This document shows positions 59,177 to 64,000 of a stretch of DNA of 64,000 nt, in pieces. Position numbers and translations under genes: made by a program. The stretch comes from Streptomyces aidingensis (GTDB taxonomy: Bacteria; Actinomycetota; Actinomycetes; Streptomycetales; Streptomycetaceae): contig NZ_FOLM01000006.1 of the NCBI RefSeq assembly GCF_900112355.1, positions 186,001-250,000 of the forward strand. The letters run 5' to 3'. The notes under the pieces were generated by a model. The model saw nothing but the letters and a program-made list of their open reading frames with translations. It ran no database searches and was not told where the DNA came from. Every line of letters starts with the position of its first letter. Within the stretch, counting starts at the first letter, position 1.

Positions 59177-61477
59177 ATGCCGGCCAAGCCGCCCGCCGAG
59201 GACCCCGTCCAGGACGCCCCGGAGGTCACCACCCCGCCCGCCGCCGCGGCCGGCCTGCCGGCCGTCACCCGCAGCCTGCGCCTGGCCCACGGCCAGATGG
59301 GCGTCCGGCGCACCGCGCTCACCCTGCTCCGGGTCAACCAGCACGGCGGCTTCGACTGCCCCGGCTGCGCCTGGCCCGAGCCGGACCGGCCGCACACCGC
59401 CGAATTCTGCGAGAACGGCGCCAAGGCCGTCGCCGAAGAGGCCACCGTGCGCCGCGTCGGCCCGGACTTCTTCGCCCGCCACCCCGTGGCCCTGCTCGCC
59501 CGCCGCTCCGGCTACTGGCTGGGCCAGCAGGGCCGGCTCACCCGGCCCATGTACCTCGCCGAAGGCGCCGAGCACTACACCCCGGTCTCCTGGGACAGCG
59601 CCTTCTCCCTGATCGCCCGGGAACTGACCGCCCTGGACTCCCCCGACCGGGCCGTCTTCTACACCTCCGGCCGCACCGGCAACGAAGCCGCCTTCCTCTA
59701 CCAGCTCTTCGCCCGCAGCTTCGGCACCAACAACCTGCCCGACTGCTCCAACATGTGCCACGAATCCTCCGGCTCCGCCCTCACCGAGACCCTCGGCGTG
59801 GGCAAGGGCAGCGTGCTGCTCAAGGACCTCCACCGCGCCGGCCTGATCATCGTCGCCGGGCAGAACCCGGGCACCAACCACCCCCGCATGCTCACCGCCC
59901 TGGAACAGGCCAAGGCGGCCGGCGCCCGGATCATCACCGTCAACCCGCTGCCCGAGGCCGGACTGCGCCGCTTCAACAACCCCCAGACCCCCCGCGGCCT
60001 CACCGGACGCGGCCCCGAACTCACCGACCTCTTCCTCCAGATCCGCCTCGGCGGCGACCAGGCACTGTTCCGGATGCTCGGCGCACTGCTGCTGCGCGCT
60101 GCCGAACAGGACGGCCGGCCCGACGCCGTCGACCACGCCTTCATCGCCCGCCACACCCACGGCTTCGAGGACTACGCCACCGCCGCCCGCGCCACCACCT
60201 GGGACGACACCCTGGCCGCCACCGGCCTGCCCCGCGAGGACATCGAGACCGCGCTGCGCATGGTGCTGGACGCCCGCTCGGTCATCGTCTGCTGGGCCAT
60301 GGGCCTCACCCAGCACAAGCACTCCGTGCCCACCATCCGCGAAGTGGTCAACTTCCTGCTGCTGCGCGGCAACGTCGGCCGCCCCGGCGCCGGCGTCTGC
60401 CCCGTCCGCGGACACAGCAATGTGCAGGGCGACCGCACCATGGGCATCACCGAACGTCCCACCGCCGCCTTCCTCGACGCGCTGGAGAAGGAATTCGGCT
60501 TCCCGCCCCCACGCCGGCCCGGCCTGGACACCGTCGAAGCCATCCGCGCCCTGCGGGACGGCCGCGCCGAGGTGTTCTTCGCCCTCGGCGGCAACTTCGT
60601 CTCCGCCGCCCCCGACACCTCGGTCACCGAGGACGCCATGCGCCGCGCCCGGCTGACCGTGCACGTGTCCACCAAGCTCAACCGCTCCCATGTGGTGCCC
60701 GGCGCCCGGGCACTGATCCTGCCCACCCTCGGCCGCACCGAACGCGACACCGCACCCGACGGCACCGAGCGGTTCGTCACCGTGGAGGACTCCATGGGCA
60801 TGGTGCACGCCTCCCGCGGCCGGCTCGCCCCCGCCTCCCCGGCCCTGCTGTCCGAAACGGAAATCGTCTGCCGGCTGGCCCGCCGGGTACTCGGCCCGGA
60901 CCACCCCCTGCCCTGGGAGGAATTCGCCCGCGACTACGCGGCCGTACGCGACCGCATCGCCCGGGTCGTACCCGGCTTCGAGAACTTCAACGAGCGGATC
61001 ACCCGGCCCGGCGGCTTCGCCCTGCCGCACGCCCCGCGCGACGAACGCCGCTTCCCCACCGCCACCGGCCGGGCCAACTTCACCGCCGCCCCGGTGGAAC
61101 ACCCCGCACTGCCCGAAGGCCGGCTGCTGCTCCAGACCCTCCGCTCGCACGACCAGTTCAACACCACCATCTACGGCCTGGACGACCACTACCGGGGCGT
61201 CAAGGGCGGACGCCGCGTGGTGTTCGTGCACCCCGAGGACGCCGCGCAACTCGGCCTGCCCGACGGCTCCTACGCCGACATCACCAGCGAATGGGACGAC
61301 GGCCGGGAACGCACCGCCCCCGGCTTCCGGGTCATCCACTACCCCACCGCCCGCGGCTGCGCCGCCGCCTACTACCCCGAGACCAATGTGCTGGTCCCCC
61401 TGGACGCCACCGCCGACATCAGCAACACCCCGGCCGGCAAATCCCTGGTGGTGCGGCTCACACCGGCCGCCGGCTGA
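59177..61477 (+). CDS. FdhF/YdeP-family molybdopterin oxidoreductase (formate dehydrogenase alpha-like)
   Basis: A 766-aa molybdopterin-dependent oxidoreductase of the FdhF/YdeP group. The N-terminal cysteines are FDCPGCAWPEPD plus EFCENGAK, instead of the full four-cysteine Fe-S site. The molybdopterin-binding domains follow: SGRTGNEAAFLYQLFAR, DCSNMCHESSG, GQNPGTNHPRM, NPLPEAGLRRF, WAMGLTQHKHS and GNVGRPGAGVCPVRGHSNV (about 400). A C-terminal molydopterin dinucleotide-binding domain ends at VVRLTPAAG. YdeP of E. coli is linked to acid resistance; the true substrate is unknown. ATG 59177 is preceded by GGGAAGGAG. The frame is open earlier but without coding character. The thioesterase gene follows after 68 bp. 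Confidence 0.93.
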   Translation: MPAKPPAEDPVQDAPEVTTPPAAAAGLPAVTRSLRLAHGQMGVRRTALTLLRVNQHGGFDCPGCAWPEPDRPHTAEFCENGAKAVAEEATVRRVGPDFFARHPVALLARRSGYWLGQQGRLTRPMYLAEGAEHYTPVSWDSAFSLIARELTALDSPDRAVFYTSGRTGNEAAFLYQLFARSFGTNNLPDCSNMCHESSGSALTETLGVGKGSVLLKDLHRAGLIIVAGQNPGTNHPRMLTALEQAKAAGARIITVNPLPEAGLRRFNNPQTPRGLTGRGPELTDLFLQIRLGGDQALFRMLGALLLRAAEQDGRPDAVDHAFIARHTHGFEDYATAARATTWDDTLAATGLPREDIETALRMVLDARSVIVCWAMGLTQHKHSVPTIREVVNFLLLRGNVGRPGAGVCPVRGHSNVQGDRTMGITERPTAAFLDALEKEFGFPPPRRPGLDTVEAIRALRDGRAEVFFALGGNFVSAAPDTSVTEDAMRRARLTVHVSTKLNRSHVVPGARALILPTLGRTERDTAPDGTERFVTVEDSMGMVHASRGRLAPASPALLSETEIVCRLARRVLGPDHPLPWEEFARDYAAVRDRIARVVPGFENFNERITRPGGFALPHAPRDERRFPTATGRANFTAAPVEHPALPEGRLLLQTLRSHDQFNTTIYGLDDHYRGVKGGRRVVFVHPEDAAQLGLPDGSYADITSEWDDGRERTAPGFRVIHYPTARGCAAAYYPETNVLVPLDATADISNTPAGKSLVVRLTPAAG

Positions 61478-61545
61478 GCCGCTCCTGAGCGCTGGCTTAG
61501 GCTGCGCACAGATCACGGACGCACCAGGCGATCGGAGCCAGAACC

Positions 61546-62103
61546 ATGGGCCAGCACCATCCCCCGGCAGCCGCACGGCACACCCCGGGCCCCGCCCCGG
61601 ACCAGGACACGGGCCAGGACACCGACCGGGACACGGACGCCGCCGGCCCGCCCGTCTTCCCGCAGGAAATCCTGCGCGAATGGGCCGGACTCGGCATCGA
61701 CCTGCCCGCCCTGTTCTCCGCCGGCGCACTGGGCAGCCGGATGGGACTGAAGGTCCTGGAAGCATCCCCCGGCAAAGTCATCGGCACGCTGCCGGTGACC
61801 GGCAACACCCAGCCCTACGGACTGCTGCACGGCGGCGCCTCCGCCGTACTGGCCGAGACCCTCGGTTCGGTCGGCGCCATGCTGCACGGCGGGCCGCACA
61901 AACTGGCCGTCGGCGTGGACCTCAACTGCACCCACCACCGCGCCGTGCGCACCGGCACCATCACCGGCACCGCCACCCCCGCGCACACCGGACGCACCTC
62001 GGCCACCTACGAGATCGTCATCACCGACGACCACGGGCGGCGGATCTGCACCGCCCGCCTCACCTGCGCGCTCCGCGACAACCCCGACCTGCCCCGGAAC
62101 TGA
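61546..62103 (+). CDS. PaaI-family hotdog thioesterase
   Basis: A 185-aa hotdog-fold acyl-CoA thioesterase. After about 45 low-complexity residues (GPAPDQDTGQDTDRDTDAAG), the domain runs from about 60 to 180: GSRMGLKVLEASPGKVIGTL, then the active-site segment PYGLLHGGASAVLAETLGSV and VGVDLNCTHHRAVRTGTI. The HGG...E arrangement is that of PaaI-like enzymes, which hydrolyse aryl- or acyl-CoA thioesters. The Gln/Asp/Thr-rich N-terminus may mean that the true start is downstream, but no better start with a Shine-Dalgarno is seen. It ends at a strong terminator facing livF. Confidence 0.88.
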   Translation: MGQHHPPAAARHTPGPAPDQDTGQDTDRDTDAAGPPVFPQEILREWAGLGIDLPALFSAGALGSRMGLKVLEASPGKVIGTLPVTGNTQPYGLLHGGASAVLAETLGSVGAMLHGGPHKLAVGVDLNCTHHRAVRTGTITGTATPAHTGRTSATYEIVITDDHGRRICTARLTCALRDNPDLPRN

Positions 62104-62124
62104 CACCACCGGGCCCGACGAGCC

Positions 62125-62157
62125 CGGGCCGGGACGCCCGCCGCACGTCCCGGCCCG
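62125..62157. terminator. Bidirectional terminator between thioesterase gene and livF
   Basis: CGGGCCGGGACG (62125-62136) pairs perfectly with CGTCCCGGCCCG (62146-62157) around a 9-base loop. The 12-bp stem fills the 61-bp gap between convergent genes. Confidence 0.8.
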
Positions 62158-62164
62158 GCAGCCC

Positions 62165-62989
62165 TCAGCCCCGCCCGGCCTCCGCCTCGGCCTCGGCCTC
62201 GGCCTCCACATGCTCGCCCAGATACGCCGCCCGGATCCGCGGATCCGACAACAGCTCACCGGCCGGCCCCGACATCACCAGCTCACCCGTCTCCAGCACA
62301 TAACCCCGGTCCGCGAGCTGCAACGCCTGCGTGGCGTTCTGCTCCACCAGCAGCAGCGTGGTGCCCTGCTCGTTGATCTCCCGCAGAATCCCGAAAATCT
62401 GCTGCACGATCAACGGCGCCAGCCCCATCGACGGCTCGTCCAGCAGCAACAGCTCCGGCTTGCCCATCAACGCCCGCCCGATCGCCAGCATCTGCTGCTC
62501 ACCACCGGAAAGCGTCCCCGCCACCTGCCTGCGCCGCTCGTGCAGCCGCGGAAACAGCGCGAACACCCGCTCCAGATCCGCCGGATCCGGACGCCGCAGC
62601 CGGTAGGCACCCATATGCAGGTTCTCCAGCACCGTCATCCGGCCGAACACCCGCCGCCCCTCCGGCACATGCCCCAGACCGAACCGCACCAGCTGATGCG
62701 ACGTGATGCCGTCGATCCGCTCGCCATGCAGCAGCACCTCGCCCGAGCGCGGCGCCAGCATGCCGGAAACCGTCTTCAGCGTGGTGGACTTGCCCGCCCC
62801 ATTGGCACCCAGCAGAGCCACCACCTCACCACGGCGCACCTCCAGATCGACACCCTTCAAAGCCTCGATCGCGCCATAGCCAACATGCAGATCACGCAGC
62901 TCCAGCAACGGCGGCCCATCCGGCCCCGGCCCGGAACCAGGACCCGGACCCGGCTCCGGCCGCTTCTCCAGCGACGGCTTCGCACTCAT
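62165..62989 (-). CDS. livF: Branched-chain amino acid ABC transporter, ATP-binding protein LivF
   Basis: A 274-aa ABC ATPase that energises uptake of leucine, isoleucine and valine. It shows GANGAGKSTTLKTV (Walker A), LSGGEQQMLAIGRALMG (signature), LLLDEPSMGLAPLIVQ (Walker B, with the LivF-typical SMGLAP) and H-loop-equivalent LLLVEQNATQAL. The C-terminal EAEAEAEAEAG tail is a short Glu-Ala repeat. Residues 1-25 are a Pro/Gly-rich leader. It overlaps the livG stop by 4 bp, as the end of the liv operon. Confidence 0.95.
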   Translation of the reverse strand: MSAKPSLEKRPEPGPGPGSGPGPDGPPLLELRDLHVGYGAIEALKGVDLEVRRGEVVALLGANGAGKSTTLKTVSGMLAPRSGEVLLHGERIDGITSHQLVRFGLGHVPEGRRVFGRMTVLENLHMGAYRLRRPDPADLERVFALFPRLHERRRQVAGTLSGGEQQMLAIGRALMGKPELLLLDEPSMGLAPLIVQQIFGILREINEQGTTLLLVEQNATQALQLADRGYVLETGELVMSGPAGELLSDPRIRAAYLGEHVEAEAEAEAEAGRG

Positions 62990-63885
62990 GCCCGCTCCTC
63001 GCCCTCGTCCCCGGCCCCGGCTCCCCCGCGCCCGGACAGCATCCCGGTCACCACCGCGGTGTCCTCCGCCGAGGACGAACCCAGATACGCCTCGATCACC
63101 GCCGGATCCCGCTGCACCTCACCCGGCGTGCCCTCGGCGATCTTCCGGCCGAAATTCAGCACCATCACCCGGTCCGCCACCGACATCACCAGCCGCATGT
63201 CATGCTCGATCAGCAGCACACTCACCGACAGCTCCGCATTGATCCGGCGGATCAACTCCTCCAGATCCCGCTTCTCCGTCGGATTCGTACCCGCCGCCGG
63301 CTCATCCAGCAGCAGCAGCTCCGGCTCCGTCGCCAGCGCCCGCGCAATCTCCAGCCGCCGCTGCTCCCCATAGCTCAGCGAAGAGGCCAGCTCGTTCAGC
63401 CGGTGCCCCAGCCCCACGAACCGCATCACCTCATGCGCCCTGCGGTCGCTCTCCCGCTCCGCCCGCCGGGCATGCGGCAACCCCAGCATGATCGACACCG
63501 GATCCGTCTTCTGCCGCGTCTCCACCGCGATCTTCACATTCTCCAGCGCCGTCAGCGCGCCGAACAACCGGATGTTCTGGAACGTACGGGCCAGCCCCAG
63601 CCGGCTCACCCGGAACGGCTTCCGCCCGCGCAGCTCATGCTCACCACCCCGCCCCGGCCGGAACCGGATACGCCCCTCCTGCGGCACATAAGCCCCGGTC
63701 AGCGAATTGAACAGCGACGTCTTACCAGCCCCGTTCGGGCCGATCACCGCCAGCACCTCGCCCCGGCGCATCCGCAGATCCACCCGGTCCAGCGACGTCA
63801 GACCGCCGAACCGCAGCGTCACCCCGGACACCTCCAGCACATGACCGTCCACGGCCACCGCCCGCCCCGCCATCTCCGTCGTCAT
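62986..63885 (-). CDS. livG: Branched-chain amino acid ABC transporter, ATP-binding protein LivG
   Basis: A 299-aa second ATPase of the liv transporter. The motifs are IGPNGAGKTSLFNSLTG (Walker A), LSYGEQRRLEIARALATEP (signature with LivG-type SYG) and LLLDEPAAGTNPTEK (Walker B). The LivG-specific AAGxNPxE stretch and VLLIEHDMRLVMSVADRV are clear. It overlaps livF downstream and the livM stop upstream by a few bases each. Confidence 0.95.
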   Translation of the reverse strand: MTTEMAGRAVAVDGHVLEVSGVTLRFGGLTSLDRVDLRMRRGEVLAVIGPNGAGKTSLFNSLTGAYVPQEGRIRFRPGRGGEHELRGRKPFRVSRLGLARTFQNIRLFGALTALENVKIAVETRQKTDPVSIMLGLPHARRAERESDRRAHEVMRFVGLGHRLNELASSLSYGEQRRLEIARALATEPELLLLDEPAAGTNPTEKRDLEELIRRINAELSVSVLLIEHDMRLVMSVADRVMVLNFGRKIAEGTPGEVQRDPAVIEAYLGSSSAEDTAVVTGMLSGRGGAGAGDEGEERA

Positions 63886-64000
63886 ACCCGCCTGCCCTCC
63901 GACGTGCCCAGCGAGTCCGCTCCGCCGGCACCCTCCTCGGCCATCTCCAGCTCACGCCTGCGCCGCCTGGAGGGCAGCAGACCCTGCGGCCGGTAGATCA
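63882..64000 (-). CDS. livM: Branched-chain amino acid ABC transporter permease LivM, C-terminal end (partial)
   Basis: Only the last 38 codons are in the window. They read IYRPQGLLPSRRRRREL and end ...SLGTSEGRRV; the IYRPQGLLP segment is the standard cytosolic end of LivM permeases. The stop codon overlaps the livG start. The rest of the gene lies beyond base 64000. Confidence 0.85.
   Translation of the reverse strand, partial: IYRPQGLLPSRRRRRELEMAEEGAGGADSLGTSEGRRV

Noticed and set aside
56243..61765. A minus-strand open frame of 1840 codons that could suggest a giant PolA fusion
   Set aside because: The part above 59014 is antisense to the FdhF/YdeP gene and has shadow composition; PolA homology begins just after ATG 59014.
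1..64000. tRNA genes as integration sites, rRNA genes, origins of replication
   Set aside because: No cloverleaf with a T-loop GTTCRANNC and matching acceptor stem was recognised, and no DnaA-box cluster or rRNA sequence was seen.

Overview
The window is a very GC-rich actinobacterial chromosome segment, almost certainly Streptomyces. The evidence is strong third-position GC bias, an XRE-DUF397 regulator pair, a lone HATPase anti-sigma-like protein, a soluble Hanks-type kinase, and a core block coaE - PAC2 - rpsA - hrpB - lytic transglycosylase - polA - FdhF/YdeP oxidoreductase - thioesterase - livF/livG/livM. As I recall it, this core order is typical of Streptomyces. There are no tRNA or rRNA genes and no CRISPR array.

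Layout. 1-2 kb: a fragment at the window edge and a Ser/Thr kinase. 2-11 kb: accessory genes, namely an AIPR-family protein with an Mrr-like nuclease signature, an anti-sigma-type ATPase, a large RHS/YD-repeat toxin with a T7SS-type N-terminus and a variable toxic tip plus its presumed immunity gene, and an XRE-DUF397 pair. 11.1-19.8 kb (minus strand): a four-gene operon of an HTH-methyltransferase-like protein, HsdM, HsdS and HsdR (type I restriction-modification). 20.1-44.05 kb (plus strand): a seven-gene run, mostly with ATGA-type or very short junctions, centred on a pPIWI-RE protein. Its genes encode a tandem-duplicated Cas4/RecB-like Fe-S nuclease, a zinc-ribbon REase, an Fe-S DinG/XPD-type helicase, pPIWI-RE, a 2039-aa exonuclease-DinG-RecQ fusion, an unrecognised 835-aa protein and a 1996-aa AAA+ ATPase. 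The two operons diverge from one 258-bp region, forming a defence island of about 33 kb.

44.1-45.2 kb is a scar. A GNAT acetyltransferase pseudogene is interrupted by a 763-bp IS21-like mini-element with a perfect 6-bp target duplication. The element carries only a pRiA4b ORF-3-like gene. From 45.2 kb on the region is housekeeping: a VOC protein, a VWA/secreted membrane pair, coaE, PAC2, rpsA with a clear vegetative promoter, hrpB, a lytic transglycosylase with an ECF-like promoter, polA, an FdhF/YdeP oxidoreductase, a hotdog thioesterase and a branched-chain amino acid ABC transporter cut by the window end.

How the parts may work together. REase, DinG-type helicase and pPIWI-RE form the known three-gene pPIWI-RE module, predicted to restrict invading DNA in an RNA-dependent way. 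The four extra genes would make an enlarged version with extra DNA-end processing (Cas4/RecB-like nuclease, DEDD exonuclease, two further helicase motors) and a large ATPase that could sense or signal. Co-function of the seven genes is inferred from layout and is not demonstrated.
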